A stretch of 55,632 nt of DNA from JAEZVV01 sp036652035. Lineage in GTDB: Bacteria > Pseudomonadota > Gammaproteobacteria > Burkholderiales > Burkholderiaceae_F. Below, in pieces: positions 7,760-16,164 of the stretch. Within the stretch, counting starts at the first letter, position 1. Each line of letters begins with the position of its first letter. A program made the translations under genes and the position numbers. The stretch spans positions 1 through 55,632 of the forward strand of contig JAVVWR010000013.1 in NCBI GenBank assembly GCA_036652035.1. Direction: 5' to 3'. The notes beneath the pieces are model-generated. The model worked only from the letters and a program-made list of their open reading frames with translations, was not told the DNA's origin and did no database searches.

Positions 7760-8683
7760 GTGAGCCAGATCGACAGCGCCGCCGTGCGCACCTATCTCGT
7801 CAAGCTGCAAAAGACCATCGTCGGCCGGATGGAGGAACTCGACGGCAAGAGCTTCTTGCGCGACGAGTGGACCAAGCCCGCCGGCAGCCTGCTCAGCGGT
7901 CAGGGCGTCACCCGTCTGCTCGAAGGCGGCTATCTGCTCGAGCGCGGCGGCGTGGGCTTCTCCCACGTCACCGGTACCCAGCTGCCGCCTTCGGCCACAG
8001 CGCAGCGGCCGGAACTGGCCGGCCGCGGCTTCGAAGCCATGGGCGTCTCGCTCGTCTTTCATCCGCAGAACCCGTATGTGCCGACCGTGCACATGAACGT
8101 GCGCTTTTTTATCGCGCGCGACCCCGCCGGCCGCGACGAGGATGTGTGGTGGATGGGCGGGGGAATGGACTTGACGCCGTATTACGGCTTCGAGGAAGAC
8201 GCCCGGCATTTCCACGCCACCTGCCGCGATGCGCTGGCGCCTTTTGGCGCCGCTTACCACCCGCGCTTCAAGAAAGGGTGCGACGACTACTTCTTTCTCA
8301 AGCACCGCAACGAAGCGCGCGGCGTGGGCGGGATTTTCTTTGACGACTTCCACGAACTGCCTTTCGAGCAGAGCTTCGCGCTGATGCGCTCGGTGGGCGA
8401 CGCTTTTCTCAGCGCCTACCAGCCGATCGTTGAACGCCGCCGCCACCACGAGTTCGGTCCGCGCGAGCGCGAGTTCCAGCTCTATCGCCGTGGCCGCTAT
8501 GTCGAATTCAACCTGGTGTTCGACCGCGGCACTCATTTCGGCCTGCAATCGGGCGGACGCACCGAGGCGATCCTGATGTCGATGCCGCCCAAGGTCGAGT
8601 GGCGCTACCACTGGCAGCCCGAGCCCGGCACTCCCGAGGCCCGCCTCTATTCCGACTTCCTGCCACCGCGGGATTGGGTATAA
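7760..8683 (+). CDS. hemF: Oxygen-dependent coproporphyrinogen III oxidase
   Basis: HemF decarboxylates coproporphyrinogen III to protoporphyrinogen IX with O2, in the cytoplasm, during haem synthesis. The 307 residues match the family length (E. coli about 299). Characteristic blocks are present: the HPQNPYVPTVHMNVRFF region, WWMGGGMDLTPYYG, the FDDFHELPFE region and the C-terminal RGRYVEFNLVFDRGT. The GTG start has a good ribosome binding site (AAGGAGAAGG) seven bases away. It opens the run hemF-nadD-rsfS-rlmH-maf. Having the oxygen-dependent enzyme implies that the cell meets oxygen, even though the flavocytochrome pair at 1-3 kb suggests anaerobic respiration. Confidence 0.97.
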   Translation: MSQIDSAAVRTYLVKLQKTIVGRMEELDGKSFLRDEWTKPAGSLLSGQGVTRLLEGGYLLERGGVGFSHVTGTQLPPSATAQRPELAGRGFEAMGVSLVFHPQNPYVPTVHMNVRFFIARDPAGRDEDVWWMGGGMDLTPYYGFEEDARHFHATCRDALAPFGAAYHPRFKKGCDDYFFLKHRNEARGVGGIFFDDFHELPFEQSFALMRSVGDAFLSAYQPIVERRRHHEFGPREREFQLYRRGRYVEFNLVFDRGTHFGLQSGGRTEAILMSMPPKVEWRYHWQPEPGTPEARLYSDFLPPRDWV

Positions 8684-8690
8684 GGGGCCG

Positions 8691-9356
8691 ATGCAACACG
8701 CTTTAGGCCTGCTCGGCGGCAGCTTCGACCCGATCCACTTCGCCCACCTCCAGCTCGCGCGCGATGCGCGCGATGCGCTAGGCCTGGCCGAAGTGCGATT
8801 GATTCCCGCCGCGCGGCCCTGGCAGAAGGGCGAGATCACGCCGGGCGAGCACCGCGCCCGGATGGTCGAGCTGGCGATCGCGGGAGAACCCGGGATCACC
8901 CTCGACACCCGCGAGCTCAATCGCCCCGGCGCCAGTTACACGATCGACACCTTGCGCGAACTGCGAACCGAGCTTGGCCCCCATATTCCCTTGGTTTTGA
9001 TCCTGGGCGGCGACCAATGGGAGAGAATGGCAACCTGGCGCGATTGGCAGCAGCTCACTGACTATGCGCACATCGCGGTGGCCCGCCGCAACGACTTGCC
9101 GCTGGCCACCAGCCCCGAGGTCGCAGCCTGGGCCCGGCAACACCCCCTCAGCCCGACGGAACTTGCGACCCGGCCAGCGGGCGGAATCCTCGCGTTTTCC
9201 ATGACTCCGGTCGACCTGTCGGCGACACGGATCCGCGCGGAATTGGCACAAGCCGCTTCAACCGCCCGCGATGCGCAACTCGCGCGCGCGGTGCCCGCGG
9301 CAGTGCTGGACTATATTCGGGCGCAAACTTTGTATCGGAACCTGCATGGACATTAA
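8691..9356 (+). CDS. nadD: Nicotinate-nucleotide adenylyltransferase
   Basis: NadD joins nicotinate mononucleotide and ATP to give deamido-NAD in NAD synthesis. The 221 residues begin with the nucleotidyltransferase motif GGSFDPIHFAHL (usual G-x-F-D-P-x-H). They end with the conserved S-x-T-x-I-R segment (DLSATRIRAEL). It lies seven bases after hemF, and its last 11 bases overlap rsfS, so translation of the two is probably coupled. The neighbourhood is the usual betaproteobacterial one. Confidence 0.97.
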   Translation: MQHALGLLGGSFDPIHFAHLQLARDARDALGLAEVRLIPAARPWQKGEITPGEHRARMVELAIAGEPGITLDTRELNRPGASYTIDTLRELRTELGPHIPLVLILGGDQWERMATWRDWQQLTDYAHIAVARRNDLPLATSPEVAAWARQHPLSPTELATRPAGGILAFSMTPVDLSATRIRAELAQAASTARDAQLARAVPAAVLDYIRAQTLYRNLHGH

Positions 9357-9744
9357 GAAACTGCAACGCGTCGTGGTCGACGCCCTCGAGGACGTCAAGG
9401 CTCAGGACATCGTGGTCTACAACACGACCGGCCTGACCAGTCTGTTCGACCGCGTGATCATCACCACCGCCAGCTCGAACCGCCAGACCCGCGCGCTGGC
9501 GTCGAACGTGGCCGAAAAGGTCAAGGCCGCCGGCGGCGAAGTCATTAGCGTCGAAGGCCTCGAGAGTGGCGAATGGGTGCTGGTCGACCTCGGCGACGTG
9601 GTGGTCCACATCATGCAATCGGCAATCCGCAGCTATTACAAGCTCGAAGAGCTGTGGGGCGGCAAGCCGGTGCGCATGAAGCTCGCCGACGAATCCAAGC
9701 CACGCGCAGCGCGCGATTCGGCGCCCGTCGTCGAAGAGGATTAA
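9346..9744 (+). CDS. rsfS: Ribosome silencing factor RsfS (Iojap)
   Basis: RsfS binds ribosomal protein L14 and blocks subunit joining when nutrients run short. This 132-residue protein shows the Iojap fold motifs: ALEDVKAQDIVVYNTTGLTS, the ITTASSNRQTRALA region, and the LVDLGDVVVHIM segment that contacts the ribosome. I chose the ATG at 9346 (MDIKKLQRV) because the longer frame upstream is nadD read out of frame. It starts within the end of nadD, and rlmH begins 36 bases after its stop. Confidence 0.96.
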   Translation: MDIKKLQRVVVDALEDVKAQDIVVYNTTGLTSLFDRVIITTASSNRQTRALASNVAEKVKAAGGEVISVEGLESGEWVLVDLGDVVVHIMQSAIRSYYKLEELWGGKPVRMKLADESKPRAARDSAPVVEED

Positions 9745-9779
9745 GCCGGAATGCGGGATCGCAGCGCGGGCCGCGCGGC

Positions 9780-10247
9780 ATGAAAATCACCATCGTTGCG
9801 GTCGGCCTGCGCCAGCCCGATTGGGCCGAGACCGCGGTGACCGATTACCTGGCCCGCTTTCCCTCCGACTTCCGCGTGGAACTGAAAACCGTCAAGGCCG
9901 AGACCCGGTCCGGTCAGCCCGCGGCCAAGCTGATGGCCGCCGAGGCCGAGCGGATCCGCGCCGCCATTCCGTCCGGCAGCCTGATCGTGGCGATGGACGA
10001 ACGCGGCCGCGATCTCACCAGCGCGCAGTTCGCTCATGAATTGGGCCGTTGGCGCGACAACGCCGAAAGCCCGGTCTTTGTGATCGGCGGCGCCGACGGG
10101 CTTGACCCGCCGTTGAAAAGCAACGCCCGCATGCTGATGCGGCTCTCGGCCATGACGCTGCCGCACGCGCTCGCGCGCGTTTTACTCGCCGAACAGATCT
10201 ACCGCGGCTGGTCACTGCTGGCCAAGCACCCTTACCACCGCGCATGA
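9780..10247 (+). CDS. rlmH: 23S rRNA pseudouridine-1915 N3-methyltransferase
   Basis: RlmH is a SPOUT-class methyltransferase that uses S-adenosylmethionine to methylate pseudouridine 1915 in helix 69 of 23S rRNA. The 155 residues match the family length exactly. Signature blocks are visible: LIVAMDERGRDLTSAQFA, VFVIGGADGLDP (the trefoil-knot cofactor loop), and the C-terminal LAEQIYRGWSLLAKHPYHR. The start ATG at 9780 was chosen over the longer frame. Its stop overlaps the maf start (ATGA). Confidence 0.97.
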   Translation: MKITIVAVGLRQPDWAETAVTDYLARFPSDFRVELKTVKAETRSGQPAAKLMAAEAERIRAAIPSGSLIVAMDERGRDLTSAQFAHELGRWRDNAESPVFVIGGADGLDPPLKSNARMLMRLSAMTLPHALARVLLAEQIYRGWSLLAKHPYHRA

Positions 10248-10858
10248 AGCCGATCTATCTCGCCTCTCGCAGCCCGCGCCGGCGCGAGCTTCTTAAACAG
10301 ATCGGCGTGCGCTTCGAGACGCTGTTGGTGCGCCTGGCACCGCCCCGCGGCGCCGATGTCGACGAAGTTCAGTTCGAAGGCGAAACCGCCAACGATTACG
10401 TCGTTCGCACCGCACGCGAAAAAGCCGAGTTCGGCGCCCAGGCGCTCCGCATGCGCGGCATGCTGGCGCGCCCGGTGCTCTCGGCCGACACGGTGGTGAT
10501 TCTTGATGGCGAGGTGCTGGGCAAACCCGCCGATGCGCAGGACGCGGCCACCACACTGCGGCGCCTCTCGGGCCGCAGCCATGAGGTTCGCACCGCGGTG
10601 GCGATTGCGATGGCGCCCGGCGCGCCCTTGCTCGAAGCGCTGTCGATCTCAACCGTGCGCTTTCGCACTATTGCCGAGGACGAAATTCGCCACTACGTCG
10701 GCACCGGCGAGCCCTACGACAAGGCGGGTGCCTACGGCATCCAGGGCCACGCCGGCATCTTTATCGAGCGCATCGAAGGCAGCTACACCGGCATCATGGG
10801 CCTGCCCGTGTTCGAGACTGCCGAGCTGCTTGGCCGAGCCGGCATCCGGGTGATCTGA
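10244..10858 (+). CDS. maf: Maf-like nucleotide pyrophosphatase (YhdE type)
   Basis: Maf proteins hydrolyse dTTP, UTP or modified nucleoside triphosphates to monophosphates, possibly as house-cleaning enzymes. Residues 1-13 give the signature YLASRSPRRRELL. SADTVVILDGEVLGKP holds the catalytic acid, and the TGEPYDKAGAYGIQG block completes the site. The 204 residues match the family. It is the last gene of this run. In many betaproteobacteria rng (ribonuclease G) follows, but here the next gene is an unrelated peptidase on the other strand. Confidence 0.95.
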   Translation: MKPIYLASRSPRRRELLKQIGVRFETLLVRLAPPRGADVDEVQFEGETANDYVVRTAREKAEFGAQALRMRGMLARPVLSADTVVILDGEVLGKPADAQDAATTLRRLSGRSHEVRTAVAIAMAPGAPLLEALSISTVRFRTIAEDEIRHYVGTGEPYDKAGAYGIQGHAGIFIERIEGSYTGIMGLPVFETAELLGRAGIRVI

Positions 10859-10909
10859 TCGACCACCCGGGTCGCCTGACTCAGCCGAGTCACCGGCTCG
10901 CTTTCCGCC

Positions 10910-12253
10910 TTACTTGCGCGCCGGCAGGTTGGGCAGGACCGGGGCCGAAACGCCGTCAACACCCACCAATCCCACCGTCAGCAAAAAGCCGTTCTGCACC
11001 GCGCGCCAGGCATCGGCCGGTTCGTACCACTCGGTCAGCGAATGGCCGTTGCCGCTCTTGCCGCCCTTGGCGATGGTGATCGCCGGAATGCCAAGCGAGA
11101 TCGGCAGGTTCGAGTCGGTGCTGGCGTACGTGAGCGCCTTGATCCGGTAGTCGCCCAGCGAACGCAGGCTGGCATCGGCCGCCTGCACCAGCGGGTGGTC
11201 ATCGGGCGTAGCGCCGGCCGGGCGGTCGCCCACCAGCTTGATATCGACCGTGATCGCCTTGGGCGTGTTCCAGCGCTTATTTTCTTCGTCCGCCGCAGGC
11301 TGGAGCGTGGCGAGAATCTGCTTTTCAACTTCGAGCAGCGAGGGCATCGCGTTCGAGCGCATGTCGATTCGCATCATCGCGCGCTGGGCAATGCTGTTGA
11401 TCGAGGTGCCACCCTCGGCCGTGCCGACGGTATAGGTGGTCTTGGGCGAAGCCGGCGGAACCACGTCGCCAATCTTGGCAATCGCGCGGCCCATCGCGTG
11501 GATCGAACTCGGCACCTTGCCAAAGGCTCCAAAGCTGTGTCCGCCGGGGCCGCTGAACGTGATCTCGTAGCGGTGGCTGCCGGTGGCCTTGGTGGTGGGG
11601 CGCTCGATGTCGCCGCCATCAAAGGTGACAAAGCCGTCGATGTTCTTGATATCGGCAAACACGCGCTTGACGCCACGCAGATCGCCCAGGCCTTCCTCAG
11701 CCACGTCGCCCACGAAAATGATGTCGCCCACGGTCTTGATGCCGGTCTCGTTCATCACCTTGATCATCGAGAGCATCGAAGCCACGCCCCGCGCGTTGTC
11801 GGCAATGCCAGGGCCGATGATGCGACCGTTCTTCTCGGTCAGGGCGAGCGGCGTGTCATTGGCAAATACCGAATCGATGTGCGCGGCCATCACCACCACC
11901 AGGCCGTCGGGATTGGTGCCCTTGCGCACGCCGATCACGTTACCGATCGGATCGATGTAAGCATCCTTGAGACCAAGCTCCTTGAAACGCTGGAGCACGT
12001 ACTTCGAGCGCTGGGTTTCCTCGCCCGAAAAACCGGGGATCAGGGCAATCCGTTTCTGTTCTTCAAGCGCGCGGGCATCGTCAGCCTTGAGCGCCGCCAT
12101 GACCTGGGTCACGGCCGGCGCCACCTTGATCTTCGCGTAGGCCTGGGTCACCGCGGGCGCCACCTTGATCGGCGCCAGGTCCTGTGCGGCGACGGCCAGC
12201 GGCGCGGCAAGGAAAGTGGCGGCAATCAAGCGTGCAAGCATCTTTTGTTTCAC
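10910..12253 (-). CDS. Exported M20 family zinc peptidase
   Basis: From the GTG at 12253 this is a 447-residue protein with a Sec signal peptide (LARLIAATFLAAPLAVAAQ). The M20 di-zinc ligands are visible: HIDSVF, GIADNARG (bridging Asp), DVAEEGLGD (catalytic and ligand Glu pair), and the C-terminal GNGHSLTEW. A dimerisation domain occupies the middle. It should be a periplasmic aminopeptidase or carboxypeptidase related to PepT/CPG2. AACAGGAG lies eight bases before the GTG. Reading further upstream adds about 99 residues with no signal sequence, so I rejected the longer start. Near the mature N-terminus a 13-residue unit is duplicated (see repeat). Confidence 0.9.
   Translation of the reverse strand: MKQKMLARLIAATFLAAPLAVAAQDLAPIKVAPAVTQAYAKIKVAPAVTQVMAALKADDARALEEQKRIALIPGFSGEETQRSKYVLQRFKELGLKDAYIDPIGNVIGVRKGTNPDGLVVVMAAHIDSVFANDTPLALTEKNGRIIGPGIADNARGVASMLSMIKVMNETGIKTVGDIIFVGDVAEEGLGDLRGVKRVFADIKNIDGFVTFDGGDIERPTTKATGSHRYEITFSGPGGHSFGAFGKVPSSIHAMGRAIAKIGDVVPPASPKTTYTVGTAEGGTSINSIAQRAMMRIDMRSNAMPSLLEVEKQILATLQPAADEENKRWNTPKAITVDIKLVGDRPAGATPDDHPLVQAADASLRSLGDYRIKALTYASTDSNLPISLGIPAITIAKGGKSGNGHSLTEWYEPADAWRAVQNGFLLTVGLVGVDGVSAPVLPNLPARK
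12102..12179 (-). repeat. 39-base tandem duplication inside the M20 peptidase gene
   Basis: The coding strand reads two successive 39-base units translating to IKVAPAVTQAYAK and IKVAPAVTQVMAA. The first nine residues are identical but synonymous codons differ, so the duplication is not brand new. It sits just after the signal peptide. End positions are approximate to a few bases. Confidence 0.75.
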
Positions 12254-12485
12254 TACAGAACTCCTGTTGCTAGGACCGGACGGCCAACGGCCCGTCCGGC
12301 GCCGCAGCACGGGCTGTCTTGCCTTCTTGACCGCAGCGCGAGGGGCACTGTGCGCCCTGTCAATCAGCCCGGCTTGACACCCCGCAAGGCCCGCAGCGCA
12401 ACGCGGGAAATCGCCGCGCGGGTAAACCAAACGCATCCCATGCCAGCGCTCCGGGTTGAACCGCACACGCGCTAGCATCGGCGGC

Positions 12486-13067
12486 ATGAAATCCGCCACC
12501 GCCGAGCTGCGCCAGCCCGCCTCCTGCACCGAACTTTTCCTGGTCTTCACCCGGCTTGCGCTGCAGGGTTTTGGCGGCGTACTGGCGGTGGCGCAGCGTG
12601 AACTGGTCGAACGTCAACGCTGGCTGAGCCGCGAGCAATTCGTCGAACTGCTCTCGACCGCTCAAGTCCTGCCCGGCCCGAGCGTGGTCAACGTCTCGCT
12701 GATGGTGGGCTCGCAATTTTTCGGCCTGCGCGGCGCGGCCGCATCGCTCGCGGGCATGATGCTCGCGCCGCTCGCGCTGACACTCACCGCCACCGCGCTC
12801 TACCAACACTATTCGCCGCTCGCCGCGGTGGCCGGAGCCTTGCGCGGCATGGGCGCCGTAGCGGCGGGAATGATCATCGGCACGGCACTGTCGCTCGCGC
12901 GCAGCTACTCGACCAGCCCGCTCGGCCACGCCGCCTGGATCGTCTTTGCTGGCGCCACCCTGGTCTTGATCGCCGGCTTCAAGCTGCCGCTGGTGTGGGT
13001 CCTGCCAACGCTGGGCTTGCTGTCTTGCATCTGGGCCTGGCGCCAACTGCGCAGGATCCAGGCATGA
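12486..13067 (+). CDS. Chromate transporter, N-terminal-type half (short-chain ChrA)
   Basis: This 193-residue membrane protein has the ChrA half-domain pattern: LFLVFTRLALQGFGG, ELVERQRWLSREQFVELLSTAQVLPGPS, then hydrophobic helices. ChrA proteins export chromate across the inner membrane. Short-chain versions are encoded as two half-size genes that must work together. The second half begins four bases before this gene ends (ATGA overlap). I chose the ATG at 12486. The ORF upstream of it is in the spacer before the divergent M20 peptidase. Whether it carries chromate or another oxyanion cannot be told from sequence. Confidence 0.9.
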   Translation: MKSATAELRQPASCTELFLVFTRLALQGFGGVLAVAQRELVERQRWLSREQFVELLSTAQVLPGPSVVNVSLMVGSQFFGLRGAAASLAGMMLAPLALTLTATALYQHYSPLAAVAGALRGMGAVAAGMIIGTALSLARSYSTSPLGHAAWIVFAGATLVLIAGFKLPLVWVLPTLGLLSCIWAWRQLRRIQA

Positions 13068-13588
13068 ACCTCGAGACCTGGCTGGCGCTTTTTGGCCACT
13101 TTGTTCTGCTCTCCTTTTTGTCGATCGGCGGCGCGATTGCCGTGGTGCCCGACATGCACCGTTACCTGGTCGGCTCGACCGGGCTGCTGACCGATCCGCA
13201 GTTCAACGCGTCGATCGCGATCGCACAGGCCTCACCCGGCCCCAATGTGTTGTTCGTCGCCGTGATGGGTTGGCAGGCGGCGGGCTGGATGGGCGCGGCA
13301 GCGACCTTGCTGGGCATCATGCTGCCCTCAACCGTGCTGACGATCGGCGTGGCGCATTGGGCGCAGACCCGCTCGCACTGGCTGCCGCTGCGGGCGTTCC
13401 GCGCCGGCATGGCGCCGATCACGATTGCGTTGCTCGCCGCCACCGGCGCGATCCTGATCGGCGATGCGCCGGACTGGCGCGTCGCGGCGGTGGCGGCGGT
13501 CACCGCCGTGCTGGTGTGGCGCACCCGCATTCACATGCTGTGGCTGATCGCCGCCGGCGGCTTGCTCGGCGCGCTCGGCCTGGTTTGA
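13064..13588 (+). CDS. Chromate transporter, C-terminal-type half (short-chain ChrA)
   Basis: This 174-residue membrane protein is the second half of the split transporter. It carries the FGHFVLLSFLSIGGAIAVVP start and the IAIAQASPGPNVLF motif that mirrors the LPGPS motif of the first half. About five hydrophobic segments follow. The overlap with the upstream gene implies coupled translation and equal amounts of both halves. Confidence 0.9.
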   Translation: MNLETWLALFGHFVLLSFLSIGGAIAVVPDMHRYLVGSTGLLTDPQFNASIAIAQASPGPNVLFVAVMGWQAAGWMGAAATLLGIMLPSTVLTIGVAHWAQTRSHWLPLRAFRAGMAPITIALLAATGAILIGDAPDWRVAAVAAVTAVLVWRTRIHMLWLIAAGGLLGALGLV

Positions 13589-13663
13589 GAGGTCCCGCCC
13601 CCGCTCTGCGACAATGACGTCTCTTCAAGCTGGCGATCTGTCGGTGTTTTCGTTTTGGGCAGC

Positions 13664-14575
13664 ATGAATCCAGGCATTTTCTACGCCGCAGGCGCTTACG
13701 TCCTGTGGGGACTTTTTCCGATCTATTTCAAGACCGTCGCCCACGTCGCTTCGAGCGAAGTACTGGCGCACCGCATCGTGTGGTCGCTTGCCGTGGTGCT
13801 GGTGCTGCTGGCCCTCAAAAGCTCGTGGTCGTGGATCGGCACCACGCTGCGCCAGCCCAAGGTGCTTGCCGGGTTTGCCCTGTCAGGCACCTTGATCGCG
13901 GCCAACTGGGGGATCTACATCTGGGCCGTTGCCAACAACCATGTGGTTGATGCCAGCCTGGGTTATTTCATCAATCCGCTCGTCAATATTGTGTTTGCCG
14001 CCGTTCTCCTGGGCGAGCGGCTGCGGCGGCTGCAGTGGATCGCCGTCGGCATTGCCGCCAGCGGCGTGCTGTGGCTGACCTGGGCAGCGGGAACCCCCCC
14101 GTGGATCGGCCTGGCATTGGCTTTGACCTTTGCCAGCTATGGTCTTTTGCGCAAAACCGCGGTGCTGGGCTCGCTCGAAGGTCTCGCGCTCGAAACCGCG
14201 CTGTTGTTTCCCTTCGCCCTGGCCTGGCTCGCCTGGCTCGGCACCCAGGGCCATGCAAGCTACGTCGAAGCGCCGCTGGCGATGCAGTTGCTGCTGGTCG
14301 CCGCCGGCCCCATCACCGCACTGCCCTTGCTGCTGTTTGCCACCGGAGCGCGGCGAATTGCGTTTTCGACCCTCGGGCTGTTGCAATACATCGGACCGAC
14401 CTTGCAGTTCGCGATCGGCATCTGGCTCTACCGCGAGCCCTTTGACGGCTCGCGCGCGATCGGCTTCGTGCTGATCTGGGCGGCCCTGGCGATCTTCAGT
14501 ATCGAGAGCCTGTTCTGGCTGCGGCGTTCACGCGCCACCCCTGCCACCGCGGCCCGCCGCCGGCCGCACTCGTAG
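13664..14575 (+). CDS. rarD: RarD-type EamA family permease
   Basis: This 303-residue inner-membrane protein has ten predicted hydrophobic segments in two EamA repeats. It starts MNPGIFYAAGAYVLWGLFPIYFK, of which the AYVLWGLFP block is the RarD hallmark. The INPLVNIVFAAVLLGERL segment closes the first repeat. RarD is a drug/metabolite superfamily member associated with chloramphenicol resistance in Pseudomonas. Its natural substrate is unclear. I used the ATG at 13664 rather than the TTG three codons upstream. Confidence 0.9.
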   Translation: MNPGIFYAAGAYVLWGLFPIYFKTVAHVASSEVLAHRIVWSLAVVLVLLALKSSWSWIGTTLRQPKVLAGFALSGTLIAANWGIYIWAVANNHVVDASLGYFINPLVNIVFAAVLLGERLRRLQWIAVGIAASGVLWLTWAAGTPPWIGLALALTFASYGLLRKTAVLGSLEGLALETALLFPFALAWLAWLGTQGHASYVEAPLAMQLLLVAAGPITALPLLLFATGARRIAFSTLGLLQYIGPTLQFAIGIWLYREPFDGSRAIGFVLIWAALAIFSIESLFWLRRSRATPATAARRRPHS

Positions 14576-14630
14576 CGCGCCTGACGGGCGAATCATCGGT
14601 TAAGGTGAATCCTCACCCCAAGCCGACCCC

Positions 14631-15296
14631 ATGAAACTCACCGAATTCCTGCGTGCCCGTCACCGGCTGATGCTGGCAGCCACGCTCGGCTTGGCTACCG
14701 CCGTGCTATTGCCATCGAGCATGGCCTCGATCCCGCGCCTGCTGCTGGCGTGGAATGTCTTTACCTGGTGCTACCTGCTACTGGTGTGGACGATGATGCT
14801 GCGCGCCGACGACCGCCATTTCGACCGCCTGGCGCAGCGGACCGACGAGAAGGCCCATGTCGTTCTCAGCCTGGTGAGCGGCGCGGCGGTGATGAGCTTG
14901 CTGGCGATATTTCTTGAACTCGCCCGGGTCGGCACCGAGCCTGGCACGCAGCGCGAGTTCGGGCTGTGGCTCACCGGCGCCACCGTGGTTGGCTCCTGGC
15001 TGCTGGTTCCCACCGCTTTCGCCCTGCACTACGCGCACCTGTACTACTCGGCCGGCGGGCAGAACCAGAGCACGCCCCCCCTCGTATTTCCCGAGCCCGG
15101 CTGCACCCCGGACTACTGGGACTTCCTGTATTTCTCTTTCACCATTGCAGTTGCCGCGCAGACCGCCGAAGTGGCCTGCGCCAGCCGCACGATGCGCAAG
15201 ACCGTTCTGGCGCAATCGCTTCTCACCTTTGTCTTCAACACCAGCATCCTCGCGCTGATGGTCAACATCGCCGCGAGCCTGGCTTTCTCGAACTGA
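14631..15296 (+). CDS. DUF1345 family membrane protein
   Basis: This 221-residue protein has five or six hydrophobic segments. The DUF1345 signature region PDYWDFLYFSFTIAVAAQTA lies near residues 160-180, followed by a last helix LLTFVFNTSILALMVNIAAS. The family has no established function, and the mention of a pore-like YFSFT motif is only a resemblance to ion-channel filters. It is followed four bases later by pdxY. Confidence 0.85.
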   Translation: MKLTEFLRARHRLMLAATLGLATAVLLPSSMASIPRLLLAWNVFTWCYLLLVWTMMLRADDRHFDRLAQRTDEKAHVVLSLVSGAAVMSLLAIFLELARVGTEPGTQREFGLWLTGATVVGSWLLVPTAFALHYAHLYYSAGGQNQSTPPLVFPEPGCTPDYWDFLYFSFTIAVAAQTAEVACASRTMRKTVLAQSLLTFVFNTSILALMVNIAASLAFSN

Positions 15297-15300
15297 TTCC

Positions 15301-16164
15301 ATGAGCGAACTCGTTCTCTCGATCCAGTCGCACGTCGCCTTCGGCCACGTCGGCAACGACGCGGCGGTCTTCCCCTTGCAGCGCCTGGGCTACACGCCGG
15401 TGGCGATCCACACCGTGCAGTTTTCCAATCACACCGGCTACGGCGAATTCCGCGGCCAGGTGTTCTCGGCCGACCATGTGCGCGAGGTGATCGCCGGCCT
15501 GCGCGAACGCGGCGTGCTGGCGCGCTGCCGCGCGGTGCTCTCGGGCTACCTGGGCGACGCCGCCATCGGCGAGGCCATCATCGACGCCGTGGCCGAGATC
15601 AAATCGGCCCGCCCCGACGCCTTGTGGTGCTGCGACCCGGTGATGGGCGACGTGGGCCGCGGCATCTTTGTGCGTCCCGGCATTCCCGAATTTCTGCGCG
15701 ACCGCGCCACCCCGATCGCCGACGTGATCACTCCCAACCAGTTCGAATTCGAGCAGCTGATCGGCCGCCCGCTCACCTCTCGCAGCGACGCCGTGGCCAG
15801 CGCGCGCGAATTCATTGCCGCCGGCCGCCGCGCGGTGGTGATCACCAGCCTGCGCACGCCCGATGTGGCGAGCGACCGGCTCGAGACGCTCGCCGTGGCC
15901 GCCGACGGAGCCTGGATCGTCGCCACGCCTTACCTTCCGCTCGCCCCCCTGCCCAATGGCATGGGCGACGTTTTTTCGGCGATCTTTCTGGGCGCCCTGC
16001 TGCGCGCGGGATCGGTGCCGGCGGCGCTCGAGCACGCCACCGCCTCGCTCTACGCGCTGGTGCAGGCGACCGAACCCGGCAGCCGCGACCTGCCCCTGGT
16101 ACGCGAGCAGCAGGCGATCGTCACGCCGCCCCAGGTCTTTGCCGCGCAAGCGCTCGTGCTCTGA
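15301..16164 (+). CDS. pdxY: Pyridoxal kinase
   Basis: PdxY phosphorylates pyridoxal to pyridoxal 5'-phosphate in the vitamin B6 salvage pathway. The 287 residues equal the E. coli protein length. The start reads LSIQSHVAFGHVGNDAAVFPLQRLG with the PdxY-type TVQFSNHTGYG block. The anion-hole and catalytic segment is near LPNGMGDVFSAIFLGALL (G-x-G-D). Its stop overlaps the ATG of the Hsp70-like gene by one base. Confidence 0.95.
   Translation: MSELVLSIQSHVAFGHVGNDAAVFPLQRLGYTPVAIHTVQFSNHTGYGEFRGQVFSADHVREVIAGLRERGVLARCRAVLSGYLGDAAIGEAIIDAVAEIKSARPDALWCCDPVMGDVGRGIFVRPGIPEFLRDRATPIADVITPNQFEFEQLIGRPLTSRSDAVASAREFIAAGRRAVVITSLRTPDVASDRLETLAVAADGAWIVATPYLPLAPLPNGMGDVFSAIFLGALLRAGSVPAALEHATASLYALVQATEPGSRDLPLVREQQAIVTPPQVFAAQALVL

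Noticed and set aside
11042..12475. 477-codon plus-strand frame opposite the M20 peptidase
   Set aside because: The opposite strand has all M20 metal ligands and a signal peptide. The plus-strand frame has none of any family.
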